DNA from: Phycisphaerae bacterium
Lineage (GTDB): Bacteria > Planctomycetota > Phycisphaerae > Phycisphaerales > UBA1924
Assembly (NCBI GenBank): GCA_030432255.1
Contig: JAUIHS010000001.1
Location: 248,001 to 312,000 of the forward strand
DNA length: 64,000 nucleotides
Direction of reading: 5' to 3'
Both the position numbers and the translations under genes were made by a program. The notes under the pieces are model-generated. The model ran no database searches, had not been told where the DNA came from, and saw only the letters and a program-made list of their open reading frames with translations. Positions 9,104 through 19,992 of this stretch are shown here, in pieces. Every line of letters starts with the position of its first letter. Within the stretch, counting starts at the first letter, position 1.

Positions 9104-10135
9104 ATGACTCTTCGTCAACACCAGGGTCTCATCCTGTACCTGTTTGCCGTGGGTGCATGCCTGTTCGGTTGCAGGGAACGGAGCCAGCAGCAGGTCGTCC
9201 TGTACTATTCCGCCGACGATCACATCGCAGAGCCGATCATCGAGCGCTTTGAAAATGAAACGGGGATCGATGTCCTTGATCGCGGCGACACCGAAGCGAA
9301 CAAGACAACCGGACTGGTGGAGAAGCTCCGAGCAGAGCGCGATCGGCCGCGAGCGGATGTCTTCTGGTCGAGCGAGGTCTTTCTGACAGCGAAGCTTGCC
9401 GAGGAAGGCGTCCTTGAACCCTACGAGAGCGGGGTGACCGCCGACTGGCCTGATGCGTATCGAGATGAGAAGAACGGCTGGTACGGCTTTGGTTGTCGAG
9501 CCCGCGTCGTGGTGTACAACACCGAACGCGTCGATGAGGATGAGGCCCCGCGAACGATGCATGACCTCCTTGACCCGAAGTACAGGGGGAGGATCGTCAT
9601 GGCGCGCCCCCAGTTCGGTACGACGCGCGGCCACATGGGACTGCTCGTCGCCGCATGGGGTGAGGAGCGCGCGAGAGCGTGGCTGGAGGGATTGGAGAAG
9701 AATGGTGTTCGTCTCGTTGACGGGAACTCCACCGTTGTTCGCATGGTGGCACGGGGTGAGGCCTTGATCGGACTCACTGATACCGATGATGTCGTGGGTG
9801 GACAACGGAACGGCTGGTCGATTGCAGCCTCAATCATCCGACACGACATCGATGGGATGAGCATCGGTCCCATGGTGATCCCCAACACGGTGGCACGCGT
9901 GCGCGGAGGACCGAATCAGGGCGCGGCAGAACAGCTCATCGACTACCTGCTGGGCGAAAGCGTTGAACGTGAACTCGCTCTCTCTGACTCACGTAACATC
10001 CCGGTCCGTCAGTCACTTGCCTCGGAACTCCACACTTTCGACATCAGTGATCCCGCCGATACGCCGTATACCGAGATCGCCGCGGCAATGGATCGCGCCA
10101 TGGCCATTTGCGACGAGATACTCGGGAATCGATGA
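9104..10135 (+). CDS. Iron(III)-type ABC transporter substrate-binding lipoprotein
   Basis: A 343-residue protein with a lipoprotein signal; the probable lipidated Cys is C23 in 'ACLFGC'. The mature part has the type II periplasmic binding fold of the FbpA/FutA/IdiA group: the opening VVLYYSADDHIAEPIIERFE, the 'RADVFWSSE' strand, and 'GFGCRARVVVYNTERV', which corresponds to the family segment before the ligand tyrosines. It would deliver a small anion-coordinated ligand, probably ferric iron, to the permease encoded next. The TGA overlaps the permease ATG (ATGA), so translation is coupled. No ATP-binding subunit of this transporter type is encoded in the window. Thiamine- or phosphonate-type ligands are not excluded. 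Confidence 0.8.
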   Translation: MTLRQHQGLILYLFAVGACLFGCRERSQQQVVLYYSADDHIAEPIIERFENETGIDVLDRGDTEANKTTGLVEKLRAERDRPRADVFWSSEVFLTAKLAEEGVLEPYESGVTADWPDAYRDEKNGWYGFGCRARVVVYNTERVDEDEAPRTMHDLLDPKYRGRIVMARPQFGTTRGHMGLLVAAWGEERARAWLEGLEKNGVRLVDGNSTVVRMVARGEALIGLTDTDDVVGGQRNGWSIAASIIRHDIDGMSIGPMVIPNTVARVRGGPNQGAAEQLIDYLLGESVERELALSDSRNIPVRQSLASELHTFDISDPADTPYTEIAAAMDRAMAICDEILGNR

Positions 10136-11751
10136 CCGAAAGACAGCATCACGACGGTTTCGAAGCCCGCGCTCCGTTCCATCAGGCCGTGGCGTTTCTC
10201 GGTCCGGCAACCTGCCTGCTGCTCTTTCTCCTGTTCCTGCTCGGTGCGATCAAGGGACTGCTCGGACATGAGTCCGCCTCGGCGCCGCCAACGGCGGATT
10301 GGGCGATGCTGTTGTTCCGGACCGCGGGTGTTGCACTGGGGATCGGGGTGCTGGCAACCCTGGTCGCAATTCCGCCTGCCTGGTTGATGCGCCGGATATC
10401 GTGGCGCTGGGCCGGAGTGCTGTGCGCGCCGCTGCTCCTGCCGACCTATCTCGTCTACGCCGCATGGAACCTGCTCCGCGCACCTGGAAGTGCGATTGGA
10501 GACCGGCTGGTCGAGTTGGATCCCGTATGGGATCAAGGGTTCGGTGACGCGATCGCAATCGGCGGTCTGGCGCTGTGGGCCTGGCCACTCGCCGCAATCA
10601 TCCTCGCATCTCGCTTTCGACGAATCGACGATGATCTTCTCGACAGCCTCCGGCTTACGACGAATTCGGTGTGGCGAAGGCTTGGTGTCGTTGTGGGTCT
10701 GTGCCGCGGCACGATCGCTGCTTCCATCTCCGTGGTCAGTGCCGTGATGCTGGGCAGCGCCGTTCCACTGCACGTCGCCCAGGTCCCAACGTATGCCATC
10801 CACATCTGGCGTGTGCTTTCGGAGACAGCCGGGAGTGCTGCCGCGTGGCGGGCTGCGTGGCCCCTGATCCTGATTGCAATCGTGGCAGGATGGGCGCTGA
10901 GCGGCGCATTAGTCGGTATGACGTCCGTGACGAGTCAGACCGGGGTTGTTCCCGGAGGGAAGCCCGCGCGCCGAACCATGATCGGCGCGGGCATCGTCTG
11001 GGGGTGCTCGGTTCTGCTCCCACTTGGCCTTCTCATCAACGCACTTAACAGCCCGACCTCACTCCGGCGCTTCTGGAGCGAGGACGCACCGTCGATGCTC
11101 CAGTCCGGGCAGACTGCGCTCATTGTGGGAGCCATCTGCATCATCATCACCGGATCGACAGCATTCGGGATGTCCGGCAGGGACTCATCCTGGGTGCGGC
11201 GGCTGACGACAGGATCAGTCCGCCTCTGGATCATCGGTGCCCTTCTGCCGGGGATCCTCGTCGGTCAGGCGCTGCTCGAACTCAGTGGCTGGGCCGGCTT
11301 CCATTGGATCGGCGACTCTCAGTGGGGACTGGTCTTGTCTCACCTGCTTCGCTTCGGCGCTGTCGCGGCACTCGCGGGCTGGTGGATTGCCTGGATCGAA
11401 CCTGATGCCCTTCGTTCGGCGAGGCGGCTCTTTGCCGGGGATGGCGTGAGGGCTTGGCTGGCCGGGTCCGCGCGGCTGGAATTCGGGGTGATGGCCGGGG
11501 CCGCGGTGGGCGTGGCACTGTTGAGTCTTCATGAGATTGAGGCCGCTGTGATCCTCGCCCCGCCCGGGTACGACCTCTTCGCCCAGCGAATGCTCAGCAT
11601 GCTTCACTACCTCCGGGACGAAAACCTGACCGCCGCCGCCATTCATCTGCTCGTCGGCGGCATCCTACTCGCCAGTGTGGCTGCGCTTCTTGCCGGCAGG
11701 TCGGCAGACGCATGGAACCGTGCCCGCCGCGCATCACGTAGAATGGGATGA
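10132..11751 (+). CDS. Iron-type ABC transporter permease (fused two-domain)
   Basis: A 539-residue integral membrane protein starting at the ATG that overlaps the stop of the binding-protein gene. It has about twelve hydrophobic spans in two halves, the FbpB/ThiP layout in which two binding-protein-dependent permease domains are fused. The cytoplasmic EAA-like loops are degenerate (around 'LLDSLRLTTNSVWRRLG' and 'DALRSARRLFAGDG'). The first half is preceded by a hydrophilic 25-residue cytoplasmic lead. It should form the channel for the substrate bound by the upstream lipoprotein. It ends in another ATGA overlap with the NHL-lipoprotein gene. The missing ATPase must be supplied from elsewhere. 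Confidence 0.78.
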   Translation: MTERQHHDGFEARAPFHQAVAFLGPATCLLLFLLFLLGAIKGLLGHESASAPPTADWAMLLFRTAGVALGIGVLATLVAIPPAWLMRRISWRWAGVLCAPLLLPTYLVYAAWNLLRAPGSAIGDRLVELDPVWDQGFGDAIAIGGLALWAWPLAAIILASRFRRIDDDLLDSLRLTTNSVWRRLGVVVGLCRGTIAASISVVSAVMLGSAVPLHVAQVPTYAIHIWRVLSETAGSAAAWRAAWPLILIAIVAGWALSGALVGMTSVTSQTGVVPGGKPARRTMIGAGIVWGCSVLLPLGLLINALNSPTSLRRFWSEDAPSMLQSGQTALIVGAICIIITGSTAFGMSGRDSSWVRRLTTGSVRLWIIGALLPGILVGQALLELSGWAGFHWIGDSQWGLVLSHLLRFGAVAALAGWWIAWIEPDALRSARRLFAGDGVRAWLAGSARLEFGVMAGAAVGVALLSLHEIEAAVILAPPGYDLFAQRMLSMLHYLRDENLTAAAIHLLVGGILLASVAALLAGRSADAWNRARRASRRMG

Positions 11752-12812
11752 CGATGACCCGAGGGCACCACCGCGAATTCCGGCGACCAATCGACGGTCC
11801 ATCTCGGACAGCGCTGCGCGGGCTCCTGACGCTGGTGTTCACAGCGGGATGGATCTTGCTGGCGGGGTGTGACGAGGAGGTCCCGGGCGTTGCACGCCCC
11901 CTCGATGTGCGTCTCGCATTCGGGGAGGCCGGGCATGCTGACGGTCAGATCGTGTACCCGCGAGGCATCGATCACGCTACTGATGGCACCCTCTGGATGA
12001 TCGATAAGAGCGCTCGAGTGCACCATTTCTCCAGGGCCGGCGACTACCTGGGCGGCTGGATCATGCCGGCCTCGAGCCGGGGTAAGCCGACCGGCATCAC
12101 CTGCGGTCCTGATGGCCTCGTATACCTGGCCGACACCCATGAGTACTGCATCTCGGTCTTCGAGCCTGCGGGGCGAAGCGGCCATCTCATCGATCAGTGG
12201 GGCACTTATGGCGACGGTCCGGGCGAGTTTCGCTATGTGACGGACGTCGCGATCGTGACGGACGACCGGGGTGAGATCAAGCGTTTCTACGTGAGCGAGT
12301 ACGGAGGAAATGACCGCATCAGCGCATTCGATGCCGAGCATGACTTCCTCTTCTCATTCGGTACCTTCGGGGCATCGATTGACGAACCGAATGAGATCGT
12401 GTTTTCCCGTCCGCAGTCGGTCCTTTACGACGAGGCACTCGATCAGATCATCGTCTCTGACTCCGGCAATCATCGCGTCGGCCGCTTCACGCTGGAGGGC
12501 GAACTGCTCGGCTGGGTCGGGAGCGACGATGGCATTGCGAGTCATGAACCGGGGCACTTCGGGTACCCTTATGGCCTTGCTTCCGTGGGTGACGGCACCA
12601 TTCTGGTGTCGGAGTTCGGCACAAACCGGGTCCAGCACATCGACCCCGTCACAGGTGAATCGCTCGGCCTCTATGGTGTGGGAGGACGGGGGCGGGGTGA
12701 ACTGGCTTTCCCGTGGGGAGTCACGATCGTGAAGCGGCATGTCTTCGTACTCGACTCCGCCAATCATCGCATCCAGTCCTTCACCCTGGGAGGAGATGCG
12801 TTGCTGTGGTGA
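11748..12812 (+). CDS. NHL-repeat beta-propeller lipoprotein
   Basis: A 354-residue protein. After a basic lead and a hydrophobic stretch, 'ILLAGC' gives a lipobox with Cys41. The rest contains about six NHL-type repeats with recurring 'YPRGIDHATDGTLWMID', 'SGNHRVGRF' and 'DSANHRIQSF' motifs, which predicts a six-bladed propeller outside the cytoplasmic membrane. NHL propellers bind proteins, glycans or RNA, or act as lyases; no metal/active-site signature can be assigned here. The gene is coupled by 4-base overlap to the permease upstream and overlaps the VWA gene downstream by 4-7 bases. That position suggests a role between the transporter and the Bat-type genes. Function unknown. Confidence 0.75.
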   Translation: MTMTRGHHREFRRPIDGPSRTALRGLLTLVFTAGWILLAGCDEEVPGVARPLDVRLAFGEAGHADGQIVYPRGIDHATDGTLWMIDKSARVHHFSRAGDYLGGWIMPASSRGKPTGITCGPDGLVYLADTHEYCISVFEPAGRSGHLIDQWGTYGDGPGEFRYVTDVAIVTDDRGEIKRFYVSEYGGNDRISAFDAEHDFLFSFGTFGASIDEPNEIVFSRPQSVLYDEALDQIIVSDSGNHRVGRFTLEGELLGWVGSDDGIASHEPGHFGYPYGLASVGDGTILVSEFGTNRVQHIDPVTGESLGLYGVGGRGRGELAFPWGVTIVKRHVFVLDSANHRIQSFTLGGDALLW

Positions 12813-15800
12813 TCGGGCCGTTTCAGTTTGAGGAACCGCTCTGGCTGCTCGCGTTTCCGGTGTGCGCCGTTGTCTCCCTGCTCATCGCTCGCCGGAGCCT
12901 GCAGGGACTCGGGCGTGTCTCCCGTGTATGCACGCTCATCATCCGGGTTGTGGTCCTGCTCCTCATCGCGATCGTGCTCGCTGAGCCGAGCTGGAGGGAT
13001 GTCAGTGATGATGTTGCCGTGGTCCTGATCCAGGACACCAGCGCATCGATGCCCATCGATGGGCGCGAGACGATTGATCGGTACAAGCGGGATGCGATCC
13101 TGGCTCGTAAAGGTGGCGATCGATTCGGAATCATCACCGCCGCCGGCGCTGCGCAGGTCCGTGTGCTGCCCGCGCAGAAGATCGATGAGAAGAACGTCCG
13201 GTCGACAGACTGGATCGAGATGAACCGCGAGGGCACCGATCTTGCCGCCGCGGTCCGACTCGCACTGGCAACCGTGCCGCGCGACGCAGCGACGCGCATC
13301 GTCCTCCACACCGATGGCAACGAGACAAGCGGGAGTCTGCTGGAAGCGGCGCAGGCCGCCGAAGTCGCGGGCGTCCCGATCGATATTCTGCCCGCGACCT
13401 TCGATCTCACCAACGAAGTCATCGTTGAGGGCCTCATTGCGCCCGCCACCGCACGCAAGGGCCAGACGTCCAATCTGCGTGTTGTCCTGAACTCAACGGC
13501 CCCAGCCGAAGGCGGCCTGTCGCTCTCGATCAACGGCATTCCCGTTGATCTCGATCCGGAGACGGCTGGTGTCGATCCGATGCATGTGGAGTTGCCGGGT
13601 GGCCGCCGGGTCTTCAATATTCCGGTCACGATGCTCTTCGACGGGCGTCAGACGTATGACCTCGACTTCGTGCCCACTGACCGCTCGATGGACACCAAAC
13701 TCGAAAACAACCGTGCCCTTGCAGTCACGTTCGTGGCGGGGAGCGGCAAGGTGCTCTTCTATGCTCCATCCAGCAGCCGCTACGCGCAGTTGCTGACCGC
13801 GCTCGCCGAAGCCGGTATCGATATCGAGACCCGAGTCCCTGCGGAAGGGCACGGGTCGCTCCTCGAACTGATGGACTACGACGCGGTGGTGCTGGCCGAT
13901 GTCCCGGCAGATCAGTTCAGCCTGCGTCAGCAGGAAGAGATGCTCGCTTACGTGCACGACGCCGGCGGCGGCCTGCTCATGATCGGGGGCGAAGAGTCTT
14001 TCGGCGCCGGCGGCTGGATCGGTTCGCCCGTCGCCGAGGCACTACCGGTCCGCCTCGATCCACCGCAGAAGAGAGAGATCCCACAGGGTGCTCTCGCGCT
14101 GATCATGCACTCCGTCGAGATGCCGGACGGTACCTACTGGGGCAAGGAGGTCGCCAAGGCGGCGGTCAACGCGCTGTCCCGCCTCGATCTTGTCGGGGTG
14201 CTGGAGTACACAGGTGGCCTCTCCGCGGATGGTGTCGCATGGCGGTACCAGATGCAGCCCAAGGGCGATGGGGTGATGGTCAATCGTGCCATCAACAATC
14301 TCTCATTCGGTGACATGCCCGACTTCTCTCCGACGCTGCGCTCTGCATACAACGGACTGACGACGGGCATGGCCGCCGGGGCAGGACAGCGGCACTGCAT
14401 CATCATCAGTGACGGTGACCCGTCGCAGCCGCCCCAGAGCCTGTTGAACAAGTTCGTTGCTGCTGACATCACGATCAGTACGGTTGCCATCTACCCGCAC
14501 AGCTACGGCAACTCCAGTGCCGACATCCGGGCCATGAAGCGTATCGCGGATGTCACCGGTGGTCGCGCCTACGTCGTGCAGACGCAGGCGGCTGTCGCGA
14601 ACCTGCCGCGAATCTTCATCAAGGAAGCCCAGATCGTGAAGCGGCCACTCATCGCCGAACCCCCCGGCGGTGTACAGCCCACCATTGTTGACTACGGCGC
14701 CGAGACCATGCGAGGGATCCGGGCCATTCCGCCGGTGCTGGGATATGTGATCACTGCGCCCCGCGAGGCATCGCTGGCTCGTGTCACGATCGAGATCTCC
14801 AATGAGCACAAGGACCCCATCGCCGCGCAGTGGCAGTACGGGCTCGGGCGGGTCGTGGCCTTCACCTCGGATGCAACCACCCGTTGGAACGATGCCTGGA
14901 TCCAGTGGAACCAGTTCCGGGCCTTCTGGGAGCAGCACCTCCGCTACACCATGAGACCCAGTGGGTCGTCTTCCATGAACGTGGTCACGCAGTCTCGCGG
15001 CGATTCCACGCGCGTCATCGTGACGGCGCGGGATGAGGCGGGCGACAGCCTGAATGGTGTCGTGTTCTCCGGAACCGTGATTGACCCCGAACTGGGCGCG
15101 CGGCGGGTGGAACTTCGGCAGACGGGACCGGGTCGATACGAGGGAGACTTCGATTCGAGCAAGCCCGGCGCTTATGCTTTCTCGGCGGAGTACCGCGTCG
15201 CCGGAACCGAAGGCGAGATGGAGAGAGGCAACATCGTCGCTGCCGTCACCCGCCCATTCGCGGATGAGTATCGGGCACTCAAGGACAATCTGCCCCTCCT
15301 GCGACAGGTCGTTGACATGACGGGCGGGCGGGAACTCAGCATGTCGGATGAGGACCTCAAGCAACTCTACGCTCCCGACGGCCTTACGAAGCCGGTGGCG
15401 CTGCAGCCCATCTGGCTGCCGATTGCGCTCGCCAGCCTGATCCTTTTCCTGACCGATGTCGGAGTGCGGCGTGTGCGGATCGACATTCCCGCGGCCTTCG
15501 CCGCGATCCGAGCCAGCTTCCGCGGCGAGGCGAAGAAGGATACTTCGGGGCAACTGGGGGCTCTCAAGTCAGCCCGTGCTCGCACGCAGGAGCGTTTGAG
15601 TCAACGGGGCGACGGGTCTCGATCCGAGGAGGAGCCTCGGGGCGGACGCGTTGCCAAGCGCAAGTTCGAAGCTGATGTCTCTCAGCTCAGTGAAACCGAT
15701 GCGCCTCTGACCAGGGTGAAGCCTGCGGATGAGCGGCGGCCCATTCAGGATCGTACAAAGAAGAAGAAGAAGAAGGATGACTCGGGGCCCGACGAGGGCG

Positions 15801-15874
15801 AGGGCATGTCGCGCCTGCTTCAGGCCAAGAAGCGCGCCCGCGAGTCGATGGACCATGGAGATGACGACGCGTGA
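12806..15874 (+). CDS. Large VWA / glutamine-amidotransferase-like membrane protein
   Basis: About 1022 residues. Two adjacent GTG codons (12806, 12809) follow GGAGGAG at 12789-12795; the longer open frame upstream lies inside the NHL gene. Two N-terminal membrane spans (about 11-28 and 43-59) are followed by a VWA domain with an intact MIDAS D77-T-S79-A-S81. A class I glutamine-amidotransferase-like fold comes next ('VLFYAPSSSRYAQLL', 'GGGLLMIGGEESFGAGG'), without a clear catalytic Cys triad. A second VWA-like segment (CIIISDGDP) and beta-rich domains follow. A span near residue 870 precedes a highly charged cytoplasmic tail with a run of lysines. Such proteins accompany MoxR and DUF58 genes. 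Possible role: an envelope complex chaperoned by MoxR (inference). Confidence 0.75.
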   Translation: MVIGPFQFEEPLWLLAFPVCAVVSLLIARRSLQGLGRVSRVCTLIIRVVVLLLIAIVLAEPSWRDVSDDVAVVLIQDTSASMPIDGRETIDRYKRDAILARKGGDRFGIITAAGAAQVRVLPAQKIDEKNVRSTDWIEMNREGTDLAAAVRLALATVPRDAATRIVLHTDGNETSGSLLEAAQAAEVAGVPIDILPATFDLTNEVIVEGLIAPATARKGQTSNLRVVLNSTAPAEGGLSLSINGIPVDLDPETAGVDPMHVELPGGRRVFNIPVTMLFDGRQTYDLDFVPTDRSMDTKLENNRALAVTFVAGSGKVLFYAPSSSRYAQLLTALAEAGIDIETRVPAEGHGSLLELMDYDAVVLADVPADQFSLRQQEEMLAYVHDAGGGLLMIGGEESFGAGGWIGSPVAEALPVRLDPPQKREIPQGALALIMHSVEMPDGTYWGKEVAKAAVNALSRLDLVGVLEYTGGLSADGVAWRYQMQPKGDGVMVNRAINNLSFGDMPDFSPTLRSAYNGLTTGMAAGAGQRHCIIISDGDPSQPPQSLLNKFVAADITISTVAIYPHSYGNSSADIRAMKRIADVTGGRAYVVQTQAAVANLPRIFIKEAQIVKRPLIAEPPGGVQPTIVDYGAETMRGIRAIPPVLGYVITAPREASLARVTIEISNEHKDPIAAQWQYGLGRVVAFTSDATTRWNDAWIQWNQFRAFWEQHLRYTMRPSGSSSMNVVTQSRGDSTRVIVTARDEAGDSLNGVVFSGTVIDPELGARRVELRQTGPGRYEGDFDSSKPGAYAFSAEYRVAGTEGEMERGNIVAAVTRPFADEYRALKDNLPLLRQVVDMTGGRELSMSDEDLKQLYAPDGLTKPVALQPIWLPIALASLILFLTDVGVRRVRIDIPAAFAAIRASFRGEAKKDTSGQLGALKSARARTQERLSQRGDGSRSEEEPRGGRVAKRKFEADVSQLSETDAPLTRVKPADERRPIQDRTKKKKKKDDSGPDEGEGMSRLLQAKKRARESMDHGDDDA

Positions 15875-15920
15875 TCGTTGAGGAGACTCCTCACACGCTG
15901 CTCGAAAGTGAAGGTCGTAT

Positions 15921-16943
<1,023 letters not shown>

Positions 16944-16987
16944 GCCGACTCCTCACCTGATATCCCGATCGCGAACACCCCGAACAT

Positions 16988-17938
16988 ATGCGCCGAATCG
17001 AGAACCCAACCCGACCCAGAACCATTGATGACCTCGTCACCGGGGACCTCATCGCGCGCGTGACGCGGCTCGACCTGGCTTCACGAAAGATCTTCGCCGG
17101 ACGTATGAAAGGCGAACGTCGCTCCAAGAAACGCGGTGAATCGGTTGAGTTCGCAGATCACCGGCCGTACGTCCGCGGCGATGATCTGCGTCACATCGAC
17201 TGGAACATCTATGGGCGACTCGATCGCCTGTTCATGAAGCTGTTCCTCGAGGAAGAAGATCTCTCGCTCCATATCATTGCTGACTGCTCGGCCTCAATGG
17301 ACTGCGGCGAGCCGAGCAAGTTTGAGTTCATTCAGAAGGCCGCGGCGACCCTGGCTTACATCGGTCTCGTCAACATGAACCGTGTGACCCTCAGCGCAAT
17401 GGGTGATGCCGTGAATGAAGAGGGCCAGCTCGTCGACGTGGGAGGGATCCGTTCCACGCTCCGTAACCTTCGGGGCCGGCGTCGGGTTCGTGAAATGGGA
17501 GACTGGCTCTGCAAGCTGGATCCACAGGGGAGCACCGCGTTCGACAGCGCTGCCCGTCGTCTTGCGCTCACGCGGCAGGGCAAGGGTGTCATGGTTGTGC
17601 TGTCCGACTTCTTCTTCAAGGAGGGCTATGAGCGGGGGCTGCGCTACCTGCTGGGGCGTGGTTATGACCTCGTCGTGATCCAGGTGCTGAGCCCGCAGGA
17701 AGTCGAACCCGATCTCGGCGGCGACCTCCGGCTCCGCGATGTCGAAGACGGCGACGCCGCCGAGGTGACGATCTCCGGTCCACTGCTCAAGCGATACAAG
17801 GCGAATCTCAACGCGTACTGCAAGCAACTGCACAGCTTCTGCATTCGCCGCGAGATTACGTTCCTCACTGTACAGAGCGATCTGGCACTCGATGCGCTCA
17901 TGCTCGACTACCTCAGGGCCCGCGGGGTGCTGCGATGA
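16988..17938 (+). CDS. DUF58 domain protein (Bat/MoxR cluster)
   Basis: A 316-residue cytoplasmic protein with the DUF58 signature around residues 55-80 (EFADHRPYVRGDDLRHIDW, then NIYGRLD) and a VWA-like fold with 'IIADCSASMD', i.e. a D-x-S-x-S MIDAS. Members are nearly always encoded next to MoxR ATPases and BatA/B proteins and probably act as adaptors between them. The start ATG at 16988 follows a 44-base gap. The gene ends with ATGA overlap onto the next VWA gene, implying coupled synthesis of the two VWA-fold partners. Confidence 0.92.
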   Translation: MRRIENPTRPRTIDDLVTGDLIARVTRLDLASRKIFAGRMKGERRSKKRGESVEFADHRPYVRGDDLRHIDWNIYGRLDRLFMKLFLEEEDLSLHIIADCSASMDCGEPSKFEFIQKAAATLAYIGLVNMNRVTLSAMGDAVNEEGQLVDVGGIRSTLRNLRGRRRVREMGDWLCKLDPQGSTAFDSAARRLALTRQGKGVMVVLSDFFFKEGYERGLRYLLGRGYDLVVIQVLSPQEVEPDLGGDLRLRDVEDGDAAEVTISGPLLKRYKANLNAYCKQLHSFCIRREITFLTVQSDLALDALMLDYLRARGVLR

Positions 17939-19992
17939 TGTGGCTCACTCTTCCGATTGCGGCTGTTGCGGCCGGGGTGATGATCCCGTCGCTGATCATT
18001 CTCTACTTTCTGAAGCTGCGCCGCCGCGACGTCGAGATCTCAACGACACTGCTCTGGAAGAAGACGATCCAGGACATGCAGGCCAATGCGCCGTTTCAGC
18101 GTCTTCGTCGGAACATTCTGCTGCTCCTCCAACTGCTGATTCTCATTGCGGGCCTGCTTGCCGTGGCACAGCCCGAGATCCGCTCAGACGAGCCACCGCC
18201 AACGCGCAGCGTCATCGTGATCGATCGCTCGGCGAGCATGGCGACGGTCGACGAGACGGACGAGGATGGCAATGCCATCTCACGGCTTGAGAAGGCACGG
18301 CGCGAGGCGCTCAACTACGTTGATCTCATGGGGTCCGGCGAGCAGCGCGAACGGGGCAACAAGGTGCGCGAGGCCATGGTCATCGCGTTTGATCGCAATG
18401 CGACGGTTGTGCAGACATTCACCAGTGACCGCGACCGACTTCGCCGTGCCATCGAGGCCATCGAGCCGACTGATGGAGTCTCGCATCTTGCGGAGGCCAT
18501 CAAGCTTGCGAACGCCCAGGAAGCGGTGGTGCTCGAGAACGTCGGGCTGGTCACCGTTCCGATTTACATGTGGTCGGACGGGCATATCCAGGATCTGGAG
18601 GAGGTCACGCTCGTCGGGGATACCCGCTTTGAATTCAATTCAGTGGGCAGGAACGGCACTCCGAACGTCGGCATCGTCTCACTGCAGGCGGAACGCGACT
18701 ATGACAGCCCGGACGAGGCGACACTCTTCGTCGGGCTCATGAGCACCGACCTCGAGTCGCGCGAAGCCTTTGTCGAGGTCGCCATTGACGGCCTGCGCGC
18801 GGGTGCGGGCAGCGTGACGCTCCCGGCCGCGGCAGAGGACGGGCCCGGCTATGCCAGCTTCGTCTTTCCGCTCCAGCGCACTGAGAGTGCTGTCATCACC
18901 GCCACGGTCACGACCGAGGATGCGTTGATGGCAGACAACACGGCGCGCATGATTCTGCCTCCGGCGCAGCAGGTGTCTGTTGGTTTTGTGACCGAGGGTC
19001 ATCTGTTCCTGAAGTATGCGCTCGAGGCGCTCCGGCTGTCGCGCGTCGTGCAGATGACGCCGGAGCAGTTCCTGGAGCGCGCGCAGCGAGGTCAGACCTC
19101 AGAGTTCGATGTCTTCATCCTTGATCGCTGGGTCCCGGAGGTTGCGCCTGCGGCGCCTCCCGACCTCGACTCGGCGGGCAATGAGATCTTTGATCCCACG
19201 CTTCCCCCCGGTCATTATCTCATCTTCAATGCCATTCCGAAGTTGCGGGGGCTCTTCACGGGTGAGCCTGTGCGCGAGGCGCCCTACGGCGTCCTCGAGT
19301 GGCGCCGGACCGATCCGGCACTCGACAGCGTCTCGCTCGCGAACCTGACCTACTGGAAGCCCGCTTCCATCGTGGCCACCGAGGAGGTGCGCATCCTCGC
19401 TGACGGCGAGCACGGGCCCCTGATTGTTGAGGCCGCACATGACACGGTGCGCGCCATCACGGTTGGCTTCGATATCACCGAGACGGACTGGTACCTCAAG
19501 CCGGAGTGGGTCCTCTTCCTCGGTAAGGTCATCAAGGAACTCGGGCGAGGTGCGACGGCAGGGAGTGCCGAAGCACGACCCGGCGGGACGCTCTCGACGA
19601 GGCTGCCCGCGGGTGTCACACAGGCGACGCTGGTGCTCCCCCGCGGCGATCGCGTCACGCTGTATCCCAGTGAGGCGGGGCAGGTCAGCTATGGTCCCAT
19701 CGATGAAGTCGGTTTCTATCGCCTGCAGTGGAAGGGACCTGCCGGATCAACTGACGTTGTCAACGGAGACACGGTCGAGCGAGCCATTCCGGTGAACCTG
19801 CTGGATGCCAGTGAGTCGAGCATTCGTGTTGAGCCGCAACTGGAACTCAACGTCGGCATCATCCAGGCCGTCGGTGCCGGTGATGGTGATCCCCGCTACT
19901 CGACCAAGCGACTCTGGCCGTGGCTGATGGTTGCCGCACTCGTGATCATGATGCTGGAGTGGTTCGTGTACAACCGGAAGGTCCATCTCTGA
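17935..19992 (+). CDS. BatA-type membrane protein with VWA domain
   Basis: A 685-residue protein. The N-terminal region with two spans (about 5-27 and 58-78) and the linker 'ILYFLKLRRRDVEISTTLLWKK' is the BatA 'aerotolerance regulator' N-terminal domain. A VWA domain follows, with MIDAS D97-R-S99-A-S101. The long remainder is beta-rich, probably extracytoplasmic, and a C-terminal span (about 660-680) returns to the membrane. Bat proteins are linked to stress tolerance in Bacteroides and Leptospira; the biochemical role is unsettled. The gene is coupled by overlap to DUF58 before it, and its stop shares one base with the next ATG. Confidence 0.88.
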   Translation: MMWLTLPIAAVAAGVMIPSLIILYFLKLRRRDVEISTTLLWKKTIQDMQANAPFQRLRRNILLLLQLLILIAGLLAVAQPEIRSDEPPPTRSVIVIDRSASMATVDETDEDGNAISRLEKARREALNYVDLMGSGEQRERGNKVREAMVIAFDRNATVVQTFTSDRDRLRRAIEAIEPTDGVSHLAEAIKLANAQEAVVLENVGLVTVPIYMWSDGHIQDLEEVTLVGDTRFEFNSVGRNGTPNVGIVSLQAERDYDSPDEATLFVGLMSTDLESREAFVEVAIDGLRAGAGSVTLPAAAEDGPGYASFVFPLQRTESAVITATVTTEDALMADNTARMILPPAQQVSVGFVTEGHLFLKYALEALRLSRVVQMTPEQFLERAQRGQTSEFDVFILDRWVPEVAPAAPPDLDSAGNEIFDPTLPPGHYLIFNAIPKLRGLFTGEPVREAPYGVLEWRRTDPALDSVSLANLTYWKPASIVATEEVRILADGEHGPLIVEAAHDTVRAITVGFDITETDWYLKPEWVLFLGKVIKELGRGATAGSAEARPGGTLSTRLPAGVTQATLVLPRGDRVTLYPSEAGQVSYGPIDEVGFYRLQWKGPAGSTDVVNGDTVERAIPVNLLDASESSIRVEPQLELNVGIIQAVGAGDGDPRYSTKRLWPWLMVAALVIMMLEWFVYNRKVHL

